From contig CAMAQM010000005.1 in the NCBI GenBank assembly GCA_945860545.1, positions 31,447-95,446 of the forward strand: a DNA stretch of 64,000 nt, in the 5' to 3' direction. A model generated the notes under the pieces. The model ran no database searches. It saw nothing but the letters and a program-made list of their open reading frames with translations, and was not told the DNA's origin. The position numbers and the translations under genes are program-made. Origin of the DNA: Bifidobacterium breve (GTDB lineage Bacteria; Actinomycetota; Acidimicrobiia; Acidimicrobiales; Acidimicrobilacustridaceae). Shown in pieces: positions 29,284-39,818 of this stretch (its first letter is position 1; each line of letters starts with the position of its first letter).

Positions 29284-30577
29284 CGGTCGCCCCACCGTCG
29301 GCGGAGGGCAGGGCACACGAGGCGGGCTGGACCACGATGCGGTTGATGCGTCGGCCTGCCACCCGGTCGGCGACCAGCAACCATCCGTCGCTCGCCGCCC
29401 AGTCCCCCACCGACGGCACCCGGCCCAACAGGTGGAACAACAGCCCACCCACGGTGTCCCAGTCCCCTTCGGGCAGCGACGAGCCGAGCACCTCGTTGAG
29501 TTCGTCGACAGGGATGCGGGCGTTCACCCGGACCCGACCGCCGAGCACCCGTTCCACCATGGGTTCCTCGCGGTCGTACTCGTCGACGATCTCGCCGACG
29601 AGTTCCTCGATGATGTCCTCGAGGGTGACGAGGCCGGCGGTGCCGCCGTACTCGTCGACGACGACCGCCATGTGGAACTGTTCGGCCTGCATCTCGCGCA
29701 ACAACTCGCTGATGCGTTTGGTTTCGGGCACGAACCTGGCAGCGCGCAGCACCTCGTTGACGCTGCGTTCGGCCTCCCCGTCGCGTTCGGCACGCATGAG
29801 GTCCTTGGCGTAGACGAGACCCGTGATGTCGTCGATGTCGCCCTCGGTGGCGGGCAGACGCGAGTACCCGTGGAGGATGGCGACCTCCATGGCGTCAGCC
29901 ACCCGCAGGTTGACCGGCACCGTGACCATGTCGGGCCGGGGCACCATGACCTCGCGCACCACCGTGTCCCCGAAGTCGATGATCTGACCAATCAGTTCCC
30001 GCTCACCGCTCTCGATGACGTCTTCTTCCACGGCGGCGTCGACGAGGGCGAGCAGTTCTTCCTCGGACACGAACGGGCCTTCCTTGAGGCCCTTGCCCGG
30101 GAGAATCACGTTGGTGAGTCCGATGAGCGCCTGGGACAGCAGCCGCAACGGCCACAGCCGGGCCAGTGCCGCCACCGGTCCGGCCGACAGCAGCGCCGAA
30201 CGTTCCGGGTTCTGGATGGCCCACGTCTTGGGGGCGGCCTCAGCGAGGACGAACACCAACACGACGTTGATGAACGTCGCCACCACCACACCCCAGGCGC
30301 CGAACAACTGGTCGGCGAGGATGCCGGTGAGGGTGGCCTGCACCAGTTGACACACCAGCACCACCAACAGCACCACGTTGAGGAACCGTTCGGGGTGGGC
30401 CACCAGCCACCCGAGGGTTGCCGATCCGCGGCGACCGTCTTCGGCGAGCGCCTGCGCCTTGGCCTTGGTCATGCGGGTCAACGACGTCTCGGCCAACGCC
30501 AAAAACATCGACAGGACGAGCATCACGACGATGACGACCGCCATGAGGGTCTGCGAACCGGTCACGGGTTCCCCCAC
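29276..30577 (-). CDS. hemolysin/CNNM-type transporter (DUF21-CBS-CorC_HlyC)
   Basis: ALAETSLTRMTKAKAQAL; REVMVPRPDMVTVP; FHMAVVVDEYGGTAGLVTLEDIIEELVGEI. Confidence 0.93.
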   Translation of the reverse strand: MGEPVTGSQTLMAVVIVVMLVLSMFLALAETSLTRMTKAKAQALAEDGRRGSATLGWLVAHPERFLNVVLLVVLVCQLVQATLTGILADQLFGAWGVVVATFINVVLVFVLAEAAPKTWAIQNPERSALLSAGPVAALARLWPLRLLSQALIGLTNVILPGKGLKEGPFVSEEELLALVDAAVEEDVIESGERELIGQIIDFGDTVVREVMVPRPDMVTVPVNLRVADAMEVAILHGYSRLPATEGDIDDITGLVYAKDLMRAERDGEAERSVNEVLRAARFVPETKRISELLREMQAEQFHMAVVVDEYGGTAGLVTLEDIIEELVGEIVDEYDREEPMVERVLGGRVRVNARIPVDELNEVLGSSLPEGDWDTVGGLLFHLLGRVPSVGDWAASDGWLLVADRVAGRRINRIVVQPASCALPSADGGATGG

Positions 30578-31146
30578 GGGTCACGGGCCGGTAGCCGCCA
30601 GAAGGCGAGAAGATGCTCACGCTCACGCGCCTGCATGGCAACCCGTTGCTCGTCGGTGGCGTGATCCATTCCCAACACGTGCAACACACCGTGCACCACC
30701 AACAGGGCGAACTCGTCGTCGGCGTCGCCGGCGTGGTCGGGGGCGTTGCGGATCGCCACCTCCGGACAGATCACGACGTCTCCGAGCAGCAACGGCAACT
30801 CGTCGGGCCCGAGCGGGTCACGGTCAGGACCGCTCGAACCGCCGTCGGGGTGCCGACCGGGGTCGACGGGTCCGGCGTCGATGGGGAACGCCAGCACATC
30901 GGTCGGGCCCTCCACCCCCATGAACCCGGCGTTGAGCGTGGCCATGGCGGTGGCATCAATGAACAGCAACGACAACTCGGCTTCTCCGCTGACCCCTTCG
31001 GCGGCGAGCACGTCGGTGGCGAGCCGTTCCCAGCGCGGCAGGTCGACGGGATGCACCGACTGTTCGTCGGCGGCGTAGACCGAGACCGTTCCGTCCGACG
31101 GGCCTCGTCGGCGGCGGCCCCGACGGGGCGGGCGGGGCGTCCTCAC
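30562..31146 (-). CDS. ybeY: endoribonuclease YbeY
   Basis: HGVLHVLGMDHATDEQRVAMQAREREHL; start codon uncertain. Confidence 0.94.
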   Translation of the reverse strand: MRTPRPPRRGRRRRGPSDGTVSVYAADEQSVHPVDLPRWERLATDVLAAEGVSGEAELSLLFIDATAMATLNAGFMGVEGPTDVLAFPIDAGPVDPGRHPDGGSSGPDRDPLGPDELPLLLGDVVICPEVAIRNAPDHAGDADDEFALLVVHGVLHVLGMDHATDEQRVAMQAREREHLLAFWRLPARDPWGNP

Positions 31147-32123
31147 GGACCCTGAACCGGAGCGGACCCCGATGGGCCTGGTTCCGCCGTGCGTTCGTAG
31201 GCGTCGACGATGTCGGCCACGATGCGGTGCCGCACCACGTCGCGCGACCCGAGGTGGACGAACTCGAGACCCTCGATGTTGACGAGTCGCTGTTCAAGAC
31301 CGGTGAGCCCCGAACGGCCCCCGGCGACGTCGACCTGGGTGACGTCACCGGTGACGACACATTTCGAACCGAACCCGATGCGGGTCAGGAACATCTTCAT
31401 CTGTTCGGGGGTGGTGTTCTGTGCCTCGTCGAGAATGATGAAACTCGAGTTCAGGGTGCGCCCACGCATGAACGCCAACGGCGCCACCTCCACGGCGTTG
31501 CGCTCCAACAGACGCGCCGCGCCGTCGGTACCGACCATGTCGTGGAGTGCGTCGTAGAGGGGACGCAGGTACGGGTCGACCTTGGCCATGAGGTCCCCGG
31601 GGAGGAACCCGAGTCGTTCCCCGGCCTCCACCGCCGGGCGGGTCAGGATGATGCGGTCAACCTGTTTGGCCTGCAGGGCGCGCACCGCCATCGCCACCGC
31701 CAGCCACGACTTTCCGGTGCCCGCAGGGCCGACACCGAACGTCACGATGTTGCGTTCGATGGCATCGACGTACCGCTTCTGGCCCGCCGATTTCGGCCGG
31801 ACGACGGTGCCGCGGCCGGGCCGGAACACCTCGGCGGTGAACACCTCCGAGGGGCGTTCGTCGGCCTTGACCATGTCGATGCTGCGGAGCACGCCGGCCG
31901 GTTCGAGAGCGTGACCTCCCTTGACCAACGCCACGAGTTCGTCGAACACCCGTCCCACCTGGTCGGCGGCAGGGCCGTCCACGGTGATGTGGTTGCCGCG
32001 CACCAGCACCGCAGTGTCGGGGAAGGCGCGTTCAACCAGGCGGAGGAGTTCGTCGTGCTGGCCCAACAGGCCCACCATGAGCTCGTTACCTGGGACGTCG
32101 ATGTGCACCGGGGCGGAGGACAA
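31143..32123 (-). CDS. phoH: PhoH-family ATPase
   Basis: FGVGPAGTGKSWLAVAMAV; ILTRPAVEAGERLGFLPGDL; FIILDEAQNTTPEQMKMFLTRIGFGSKCVVTGDVTQVD. Confidence 0.96.
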   Translation of the reverse strand: MSSAPVHIDVPGNELMVGLLGQHDELLRLVERAFPDTAVLVRGNHITVDGPAADQVGRVFDELVALVKGGHALEPAGVLRSIDMVKADERPSEVFTAEVFRPGRGTVVRPKSAGQKRYVDAIERNIVTFGVGPAGTGKSWLAVAMAVRALQAKQVDRIILTRPAVEAGERLGFLPGDLMAKVDPYLRPLYDALHDMVGTDGAARLLERNAVEVAPLAFMRGRTLNSSFIILDEAQNTTPEQMKMFLTRIGFGSKCVVTGDVTQVDVAGGRSGLTGLEQRLVNIEGLEFVHLGSRDVVRHRIVADIVDAYERTAEPGPSGSAPVQGP

Positions 32124-32295
32124 CTAGCGGGGACTCCCCGGGGCGGGTGCGGCGCATGGGGAACCCGTCCCGACAACGCCTGTGGTGGCCTGCATCACGC
32201 CCGTGATGGTAGCGGGTGAGGCCCCGCCGGCCACGAGCGGGCGCCCGTTGCGCCGGGGGCCGCCCACAACCTGCCCGATAGGCTCGCCACGTTCC

Positions 32296-33588
32296 ATGAC
32301 CTCCGCAACCCCACCTCCCGACCCCCGCACCGGCGACGCCGCCGATCGCGGCGGGCGGCAACGGCGGTGGGGTGCGCCGGGAACGGCGGGAGCGGCGCTG
32401 TCACACCGCACGTTCCGGGAGATCTTCCTCGGCGGGTTGGTATCCAACACCGGCACCTGGATGCAGAACGTCACCCTGGCGGCGTGGGCGTTCGCCCTGA
32501 CCGGGTCCGAGACGTTCGTGAGCCTCGTGGTGTTCTGCCAGTTGGGACCGATGCTGTTGTTCACCGTCATCGGTGGGCACCTCGCCGACCTCGTCGACCG
32601 GCGCCGCCTCCTGCTCGTCGTCGGGGTGCAACAGGCCCTGTTCTCGGTTCTTCTCGCCGTACTCGCCTTTCAGGAGTCGCCGAGCCTGGTCGGGATCCTC
32701 GCCTGTGTGCTCGCCATCGGGATCGGCCAGTCCGTCAACGGCCCCACGTTCAACTCGGTCATGCCGACGCTCGTTCCCCGTCACGACATGCCCGGGGCCA
32801 TCTCACTGCAGTCGGTGAATCTCAACGCCTCACGAGTCATCGGCCCCGCCATCGGTGGCATCATCTTGGGCCTGTCAGGACCGAGCGCCGTGTTCCTGGT
32901 GAACGCTGCGTCGTTCGGCGCCATCCTCTTTGTGGTGTGGCGGCTCACGTTGCCCCCCGCCAAGGTCGACCCCAACGCCGAGGCCGGCCTGCGACGCCTC
33001 CTCGGTGGGTTCCGTGCCGCCCGCCGCGACCCGGTGGTGGCCCGATCGCTGATCGTCATGGCGACGTTCTCGTTGTTCTGTCTGCCCTTCGTCACCCAGA
33101 TGCCCGCCGTCGCCGACCGAAACCTTGGCATCAACCCCGAGAGCGCCACCTACGGGGCGCTATACGCCACGTTCGCACTGGGTGCGCTGCTCGGGGCGCT
33201 GAGTGTGGGCACGGTCTTCACCTACCGTTCGCGCCCCATGCTGGTGCGAGCGGGTCTCGCCGGGTTCGCCGTGGCCATGGCGGCGTTCGCCGCCATCCGC
33301 CAGCCAGCGGCGGGGTTCGTGGCGGTGGCGGTCGTCGGGTTCTTCTACTTCCTCACCGTCACGTCCCTGTCGACCATCGTGCAGTCACGCATCGCCGACA
33401 AGGAACGGGGCCGGGTCATGGCGTTGTGGATGATGGCGTTCGGCGGCACGGTTCCGGTGGGCGGATTGATCTTCGGCCCCATGATGCAAGCCACCTCGGT
33501 CACCTTGGTGCTCGCTGTCGCGTCGGTGGTCGCTGCGGGTCTGGTGGCCGTCGCCCACCTCAACCGGCCCGCACCCGCCGTGGCCTGA
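32296..33588 (+). CDS. MFS transporter (enterobactin-exporter-like DHA3 type)
   Basis: FREIFLGGLVSNTGTWMQNVTLAAWAFALTGS; multiple TM helices. Confidence 0.9.
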   Translation: MTSATPPPDPRTGDAADRGGRQRRWGAPGTAGAALSHRTFREIFLGGLVSNTGTWMQNVTLAAWAFALTGSETFVSLVVFCQLGPMLLFTVIGGHLADLVDRRRLLLVVGVQQALFSVLLAVLAFQESPSLVGILACVLAIGIGQSVNGPTFNSVMPTLVPRHDMPGAISLQSVNLNASRVIGPAIGGIILGLSGPSAVFLVNAASFGAILFVVWRLTLPPAKVDPNAEAGLRRLLGGFRAARRDPVVARSLIVMATFSLFCLPFVTQMPAVADRNLGINPESATYGALYATFALGALLGALSVGTVFTYRSRPMLVRAGLAGFAVAMAAFAAIRQPAAGFVAVAVVGFFYFLTVTSLSTIVQSRIADKERGRVMALWMMAFGGTVPVGGLIFGPMMQATSVTLVLAVASVVAAGLVAVAHLNRPAPAVA

Positions 33589-33589
33589 C

Positions 33590-34894
33590 TCAGTCGGCCA
33601 CCAGCGCCGCAGCGAGGCGCTCGAGGCCAGCAGACCGACTGGCCTTGACGAGCACGGCGTCTCCCGGCCCGAGCGGGCCGATCACCTCGATCGCCTCGTC
33701 GGGATCGGAGGCGTTCTCCGCCGCCGCGTACGCCGGTTCCGCCACCGCCACGAGTCGCACCCCGAGCGCGGCGGCGACCTCGGCGATGCGGCGATGCTCG
33801 ACCTCGCTGTGCACCCCGAGGTCGGCCATGGTGCCGAGCGCGGCGATGTGCCGGTGGGCGGGGACCGCCACCAGTGACCGCAACGCCGCCTCCGCCGCGG
33901 TCGGGTTGGCGTTGTAGGCGTCGTTGATGATGAGGGCCCCACCGGGGGCGCAGGTCATCTCCATCCGCCACGGAGACAACTCGGCGGAGGCGAGACCTTC
34001 GGCCACCCCGGCGAGGTCCACCCCCCACAACAACCCGACGGTCGCCGCGGCGAGCGCGTTGTGCACCTGGTGCACCCCGCGGGCGGCCACCTCGACGTCC
34101 ACCGATCCCCAGTCCGACACGAGTCGGAACCGGGGACGCAGATCGTCGCCCAACGTCACCTCGTCGCAGCTGACGTGACCGCCCGAACCAAAGGTCACCA
34201 CCCGGGCGTCGGTGGCCGGCGCCATGGCCGCCACACGCGGGTCGTCGGCGTTCAACACGGCGTACCCCGACACCGGCAGGTGTTCGACGAGTTCCTGTTT
34301 GGCCCGCTGCACCCCGTCGAGATCACCAACGGCAGAGGTGTGCACCAGCGCCACCGCCGTCACCACCCCCACGGTGGGACGGGCCACTTCGCACAACTCG
34401 GCAATGTGACCGAATCCGGCCATCCCCATCTCCACGACGGTGGCTTCGGTGCCCGATGGTGCGCCGAGCAGGGTCAGTGGGACCCCGAGTTCGTTGTTGA
34501 ACGACCGCTTGTTCGCCCACGTGGCGTACCAGGTGCCCAGCACCGACGCCGCGAGGTCCTTGGTGGAGGTCTTGCCGACACTGCCGGTGATCCCCACCAC
34601 CCGGTCCCCGAGCAGCGCGCGGGCGTGGGCGCCGAGTTGGCGCAACGCCACCGCCGTGTCAGGCACCACGACGCACACCGGGGCGTCAACGGGATGGTCG
34701 CACAGACAACCCGTCGCCCCGGCCGCCACGGCGTCCCCGACGAACCCGTGACCGTCACGGCCTGCCCGCAATGCCACGAACAGACTTCCCGGCGCGCTCA
34801 GACGGCTGTCGATACTGACCGCTGCGAACACGACGTCGTCCCCGATGAGGGTCCCACCTGTGGCCCGGGCCACCTCCGACGCACGCAACTGCAC
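33590..34894 (-). CDS. murF: UDP-N-acetylmuramoyl-tripeptide--D-Ala-D-Ala ligase
   Basis: VVGITGSVGKTSTKDLAASVLG; NNELGVPLTLL; IINDAYNANPTAAEAAL; TACGGT 7 nt before GTG. Confidence 0.93.
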   Translation of the reverse strand: MQLRASEVARATGGTLIGDDVVFAAVSIDSRLSAPGSLFVALRAGRDGHGFVGDAVAAGATGCLCDHPVDAPVCVVVPDTAVALRQLGAHARALLGDRVVGITGSVGKTSTKDLAASVLGTWYATWANKRSFNNELGVPLTLLGAPSGTEATVVEMGMAGFGHIAELCEVARPTVGVVTAVALVHTSAVGDLDGVQRAKQELVEHLPVSGYAVLNADDPRVAAMAPATDARVVTFGSGGHVSCDEVTLGDDLRPRFRLVSDWGSVDVEVAARGVHQVHNALAAATVGLLWGVDLAGVAEGLASAELSPWRMEMTCAPGGALIINDAYNANPTAAEAALRSLVAVPAHRHIAALGTMADLGVHSEVEHRRIAEVAAALGVRLVAVAEPAYAAAENASDPDEAIEVIGPLGPGDAVLVKASRSAGLERLAAALVAD

Positions 34895-34959
34895 AGTCCG
34901 AACCGTAACGGACCGGTGCACGCCGTCGGCGCCCACCACCCACCACTACAGTTCGATCA

Positions 34960-36075
34960 ATGCCGAACGCCGTAACCGACCCCCGAACCCCGACGACTCC
35001 GGCCCCCGGCGAGGTGCGTCTCGTGCTGGTGTTCGGCGGCCGTTCCGCCGAGCACGACGTGTCGTGCGTGTCGTCGAGAGCGGTGCTGGCCGCTGCGGTG
35101 GCGGCCGGCCTCGACGTGCACCCTGTGGCCATCACCCGCGACGGCGAGTGGCGAACCGCCACCGGCGCCGCAGCCCTCATCGGCACCGACCCCGACACCT
35201 GGCCCAAGGCCCTCCCCACCTCCGGGGAGCCTGCAAGCCCGATCGATCTGCTGGCCCGCCCAGACGGGGGTCAGCCGGTCGTGGTATTCCCCATGTTGCA
35301 CGGTCCGATGGGCGAGGACGGCACCGTGCAGGGCCTGTGCGAACTCCTTGACGTGCCCTACGTCGGGTGCGGGGTGTTGTCGTCGTCGCTGTGCATGGAC
35401 AAGGTCATGGCCAAAGAGGTCGTCGCCGCCGCCGGCATCGCCCAGGCCAACCACGTCAGCGTGCACCGCAGCACCGGACTCGCCGACCCTTCAGAACTGC
35501 TCGAGCGGCTCGGCGGCTCGGTGTTCGTCAAACCCTCCAACCTCGGCTCGTCGGTGGGGGTGTCGCGCGCCGACACCGTCGATGGCCTCGTCGACGCAGT
35601 GCGCCTAGCGTTCACCTACGACGAGTGGGTGCTCGTCGAGGAACGCATTGAGGGACGCGAGATCGAGTGCGCCGTGCTCGGCTCGGCGGACGACCCCCGG
35701 GCGTCGGTGCCCGGGGAGGCCATCCCCGGAGCGGTGTACCGGCACTACTCCGACAAGTACGTCAACGGCGTGGCCCAGATGATCGTGCCCGCCGACCTGC
35801 CCGCTGACGTCGTCGCCGACGTGCAAGCCGCCGCCGTGCAGTGCTTTCGAACGCTTCGGTGTGAAGGCATGGCACGCGTCGACTTCTTCCTCGAACCGAC
35901 CCGCGGCCTGCTGCTCAACGAGGTCAACACCCTCCCCGGTTTCACCCCGTTCTCCATGTACCCCTCCATGTGGGCGGCGTCTGGTCTCCCCTACCCCGAT
36001 CTCGTGACCGAACTGGTCCGACTGGCGCTGGTTCGTCACGCCCGCCGCCAGATCCGCACCGACCTCCACGACTGA
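34960..36075 (+). CDS. ddl: D-alanine--D-alanine ligase
   Basis: VFGGRSAEHDVSCVSSRAVLAA; HGPMGEDGTVQGLCELLDVPYVGCGVLSSSLCMDK; NEVNTLPGFTPFSMYPSMW. Confidence 0.96.
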   Translation: MPNAVTDPRTPTTPAPGEVRLVLVFGGRSAEHDVSCVSSRAVLAAAVAAGLDVHPVAITRDGEWRTATGAAALIGTDPDTWPKALPTSGEPASPIDLLARPDGGQPVVVFPMLHGPMGEDGTVQGLCELLDVPYVGCGVLSSSLCMDKVMAKEVVAAAGIAQANHVSVHRSTGLADPSELLERLGGSVFVKPSNLGSSVGVSRADTVDGLVDAVRLAFTYDEWVLVEERIEGREIECAVLGSADDPRASVPGEAIPGAVYRHYSDKYVNGVAQMIVPADLPADVVADVQAAAVQCFRTLRCEGMARVDFFLEPTRGLLLNEVNTLPGFTPFSMYPSMWAASGLPYPDLVTELVRLALVRHARRQIRTDLHD

Positions 36076-36117
36076 GGCTGATGTGACCTCGGCACCCGTG
36101 GGTGGGTCTAAGCCCCG

Positions 36118-38571
36118 ATGAGTTCCGCCGCGAATCCTGCGCGCCCCCGAGGCGGTACGGCCCCCGACATCGCCGGGGCGTTGGCGGGCAAACGGATCCT
36201 CGTCACCGGCGCGACCGGGTTCCTCGGCACGAACATCGTGGAACGTCTGCTGCGCAGCGTCCCCGGCTGCGAGGTGGCGTTGCTCATCCGGCCGGGGCGG
36301 CGTTCAAGTGTCGAGCAGCGTCTGCGACGCGAGGTGCTGCGCAACGACGCCTTCGACCGACTGCGCACCGAACTCGGCACCGACGGGTTCGACACCATGT
36401 GCGCAGCCCGGGTGCGCGCCGTTGCCGGTGACGTCACCAGTGACGGTCTTGGCCTCAACGACGAAGGACGCACCGTCGTGGCGTCGTGCGACGTCGTGAT
36501 CCACTCCGCCGCCGCGGTGTCGTTCGACTCACCGCTCGACGCCGCCGTGGAGGTGAACCTGCTCGGCCCCACCCGCATCGTCGAGACCCTCCACACCCTC
36601 GGGGTGACCCCTCACCTGGTGTCGGTGTCGACGTGTTACGTGGCGGGCAGTCGTCGCGGTGCCGCCCCCGAACAACACGTGGCCGACAGCCCCTGGTTCG
36701 TTGACGTGGACTGGCGGGCCGAGGTCGATGCGGCGCGGCGCGCCCGACGCGATGCCGAGGCCGACAGCCGCACCCCCGAGAGGCTTGAGGGTTTCCGTTC
36801 CGATGCCCGGCGCGAACTCGGGGCGGCCGGCACTCCGCTGTTGGCGTCGCGGACCGAACAGAACCGGGCCCGCTGGGTGGCGGACCGCATGGTCGAGGCC
36901 GGCCGGGCGCGCGCCGCGTCGGTGGGGTGGCCCGACGCCTACGCCTTCACCAAGGCGCTCGGAGAACGGGCCCTGCTTGAGAACCGCGGTGACGTGCCGG
37001 TCAGCATCGTGCGGCCATCCATCATCGAGTCGGCACTCGCCGAACCGTTCCCCGGGTGGATCCGCGGGTTCCGCATGGCCGAGCCCATCATCCTTTCCTA
37101 CGCCCGTGGGCTCCTCAAGGAGTTCCCCGGTGTCCCCGAAGGCGTCGTCGACGTCATCCCCGTCGATCTGGTCACCGCCGCCATCCTCACCGTGGCCGCC
37201 CGTGGACCGCTCCCCGAACCCGATGTGGTCCAGGTGGCGTCGGGGGTGGCCAATCCGTTGCGGTACCGGCGCCTCGTGGATCTCGTCAGCGGCTACTTCG
37301 CCGAACACCCCCTCTACGACCGCAAGGGGCAGCCCATCGTGGTGCCCACCTGGTCCTTCCCGGGCCGGGGTCGGGTGCAGGCCCAACTCAAACGGGCCAA
37401 CGACGTGTTGGGGCGCGCCGAGAAGGCGTTGTCGGCGTTGCCGTTGCGGGGCCGTCAGGCCCAGTGGTCCGCTGACGTGGAGACCCGACGTGAAGACGTG
37501 GAACGGGCGCTCGGCTACGTCGAGCTGTACGGCGCGTACGCCGAGTGCGAGGCGCTGTACGAGGTCGACAACCTCATGGTGCTCGTCGACGCCCAATCGT
37601 CCACCGACCGCGACACGTTCTGTTGTGATCCGACCGTGGTGGTGTGGGACGACTACGTGCGCACCATCCACCTGCCGTCGGTGGTGACCCACGCCCGAGT
37701 GCGCACCACCGCCGGTGCCGACCGGGGCCCGGACCGCACCGAACGACTCCGGCGTCAGGTGCTCGCCCCCGAGCGACACCTCGCGGCGTTCGACCTTGAG
37801 AACACCCTCATCGCCTCCAACGTGGTGTCGTCGTACCTGTGGTTGGCCAGCCGTCACCTCACCGGCACCGACCGTCTGCGACTCGTCGCCGACGCGCTGC
37901 GCAGCGCGCCGGGTTGGCTGTCGATGGACCGTCGGGACCGCAGCGACTTCCTCCGCTACTTCTACCGCCGTTACGACGGTGCGCCGCTCGACCAGTTGCG
38001 CACCGACGCCGACGGGCTCATGAGCGACCTGTTGTTGGCCCGGGCGTTCCCCGGCGCCATCCGCCGGGTGCGTGAACACCGACGGCTCGGTCACCGGACC
38101 GTGCTCATCACCGGCGCCCTCGACGTGGTCGTCGAACCGTTGCGGCCGCTGTTCGACGACGTGATCGCCACCGAGTTGGGCACCAGCGGCGGCCGTCTCA
38201 CCGGCGAGTTGCTCGCTGCACCACCCACCGGGGAGACCCGGGCCCAGGTGCTGATGGACTACGCCGCCGACCACGGGTGCGATCTCGCCGAGTCGGTGGC
38301 CTACGCCGATTCCACGAGCGACCTCCCGATGCTCGAAGTCGTCGGGTTCCCTGTGGCGGTGAACCCTGAGACCCGCCTGTCGGCACTGGCCCGCAAACGT
38401 GGCTGGCTGGTGGAGAACTGGGAGCGGGCCAACGGCGCGCCGAGCCCCACGCTGCCCCTCGGTGGCCGGTGGTCGGACAACCGTGGCCGCACCCCACTGC
38501 TCGAACGTCTGGTGAACGCCTCACCCGCCGGGGTGGCTGCACCCGACCGACCGAAGGGGGCGAGGCGATGA
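36118..38571 (+). CDS. fusion: male-sterility/fatty-acyl-CoA-reductase-like SDR + HAD-IB domain
   Basis: N-term VTGATGFLGTNIVERLLRSVPGCEVALLIR, YAFTKALGE; C-term FDLENTLIASNVVSSYLW ... VLITGALDVVVEPL ... SVAYADSTSDLPMLEVVGFPVAVNP. Confidence 0.9.
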   Translation: MSSAANPARPRGGTAPDIAGALAGKRILVTGATGFLGTNIVERLLRSVPGCEVALLIRPGRRSSVEQRLRREVLRNDAFDRLRTELGTDGFDTMCAARVRAVAGDVTSDGLGLNDEGRTVVASCDVVIHSAAAVSFDSPLDAAVEVNLLGPTRIVETLHTLGVTPHLVSVSTCYVAGSRRGAAPEQHVADSPWFVDVDWRAEVDAARRARRDAEADSRTPERLEGFRSDARRELGAAGTPLLASRTEQNRARWVADRMVEAGRARAASVGWPDAYAFTKALGERALLENRGDVPVSIVRPSIIESALAEPFPGWIRGFRMAEPIILSYARGLLKEFPGVPEGVVDVIPVDLVTAAILTVAARGPLPEPDVVQVASGVANPLRYRRLVDLVSGYFAEHPLYDRKGQPIVVPTWSFPGRGRVQAQLKRANDVLGRAEKALSALPLRGRQAQWSADVETRREDVERALGYVELYGAYAECEALYEVDNLMVLVDAQSSTDRDTFCCDPTVVVWDDYVRTIHLPSVVTHARVRTTAGADRGPDRTERLRRQVLAPERHLAAFDLENTLIASNVVSSYLWLASRHLTGTDRLRLVADALRSAPGWLSMDRRDRSDFLRYFYRRYDGAPLDQLRTDADGLMSDLLLARAFPGAIRRVREHRRLGHRTVLITGALDVVVEPLRPLFDDVIATELGTSGGRLTGELLAAPPTGETRAQVLMDYAADHGCDLAESVAYADSTSDLPMLEVVGFPVAVNPETRLSALARKRGWLVENWERANGAPSPTLPLGGRWSDNRGRTPLLERLVNASPAGVAAPDRPKGARR

Positions 38572-39818
38572 GGGCGCTGGTGTTCCGCCGCAAACCGGTG
38601 CGGTTCGCCGCCGCGGTGGCCGCCGGCCGTCTGGCCCCGGGCGGGGGCGCCAGCGTGGGCCCGCTCCGCCACGAGGACCTTGACCCGCCGGCACTTCCCG
38701 GACCGGGGTGGGTGCACATCTCGCCACGTCTGGCCGGCATCTGTGGTTCGGATCTGGCCACGGTCGACGGTCGCAGTTCGCGCTGGTTCGAACCGGTCGT
38801 GTCGTTCCCGTTCGTGCCCGGCCACGAGGTGGTGGCCGACGTTGCGGACCCCGCCGCCGCCGAGGCGGCCGGCGCCCCCGGCGGCCGGGTGGTGCTCGAA
38901 CCCGTGCTCGGGTGTGTGGCCCGCGCCATCAACCCGGTGTGTCCGGCGTGCGCCCGAGGCGATCTCGGCAACTGTGAACGGATCACCTTCGGGGCGATCG
39001 CTCCCGGTCTTCAGTCGGGGTTCTGTTGTGACACCGGCGGGGGCTGGTCGACGTCGATGGTGGCCCACGCCTCGCAGTTGCACGCCGTGCCCGACACCAT
39101 GACCGACGAGGACGCCGTGATGGTGGAACCCACGGCGTGCGCCGTGCATGCCGTGCTCGCCACCCCCATCGCCCCGGGAGCCACCGTGGTGGTGCTCGGG
39201 GCGGGAACCCTCGGGTTGTTGTGCGTGGCCGCCGTGCGCCAACTCACCTCGGCGGGTCGTATCGTGGCGGTGGCCAAACACCCCACGCAGCGTCGCTGGG
39301 CCGCAGATCTCGGTGCCGACGTGGTGGCTGAACCCCATGAGCTGGCCCGGGCCGTGCGTCGGGTCACGGGCACCCTCGCCGTCGGTGACGGGGACATCGA
39401 CCGACTCGCCGGTGGCGCCGACGTGCTGTTCGACTGCGTTGGGTCGTCGGAAAGCCTCACCGGGGCGTTGGGGGTCACTCGCCCGCGTGGTCGCATCACG
39501 TTGGTGGGCATGGCCGGCCACACCCGGGTGGATCTCACCGGGTTGTGGCAGCGGGAGATCGAGTTGGTCGGGGCGTACGCCTACGGCACCGAGACGCTGG
39601 CCGACGGCACCCGGCGCCGCACGTTCGACGTGGCGTTCGAACTGGTGGCCGCCGCGGGTCTGGGCCGCCTCGTGAGTGCCACGTACCCGCTGGAGCGTTA
39701 CCGCGAAGCCATTTCCCATGCCGCAGAGGCGGGGTCACGTGGGGCGGTGAAGGTCGCCTTCGACCTCCGTCGCCGTCCCCCCGCACCGATTCCGCCCACC
39801 GAACCAGGAGCCCCCTGA
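38568..39818 (+). CDS. zinc-binding medium-chain alcohol dehydrogenase
   Basis: GICGSDLATVDGR; FVPGHEVVADV; CPACARGDLGNCERITFG; VVLGAGTLGLLCVAAVRQL; overlaps upstream stop (ATGA). Confidence 0.92.
   Translation: MRALVFRRKPVRFAAAVAAGRLAPGGGASVGPLRHEDLDPPALPGPGWVHISPRLAGICGSDLATVDGRSSRWFEPVVSFPFVPGHEVVADVADPAAAEAAGAPGGRVVLEPVLGCVARAINPVCPACARGDLGNCERITFGAIAPGLQSGFCCDTGGGWSTSMVAHASQLHAVPDTMTDEDAVMVEPTACAVHAVLATPIAPGATVVVLGAGTLGLLCVAAVRQLTSAGRIVAVAKHPTQRRWAADLGADVVAEPHELARAVRRVTGTLAVGDGDIDRLAGGADVLFDCVGSSESLTGALGVTRPRGRITLVGMAGHTRVDLTGLWQREIELVGAYAYGTETLADGTRRRTFDVAFELVAAAGLGRLVSATYPLERYREAISHAAEAGSRGAVKVAFDLRRRPPAPIPPTEPGAP

Noticed and set aside
29156-30664. 502-aa plus-strand His-rich ORF
   Set aside because: Antisense to era/corC; His richness comes from reading GTG/CAC codons backwards, unlike the real His/Asp peptide at 25302 which has its own SD, promoter and terminator
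32367-33917. 516-aa plus-strand ORF
   Set aside because: Alternative frame of the MFS transporter; Arg/Pro-rich artefact
36529-38274. 581-aa minus-strand ORF
   Set aside because: Antisense to the clearly coding reductase-HAD gene; His/Gly/Val-rich composition is a GC-frame artefact
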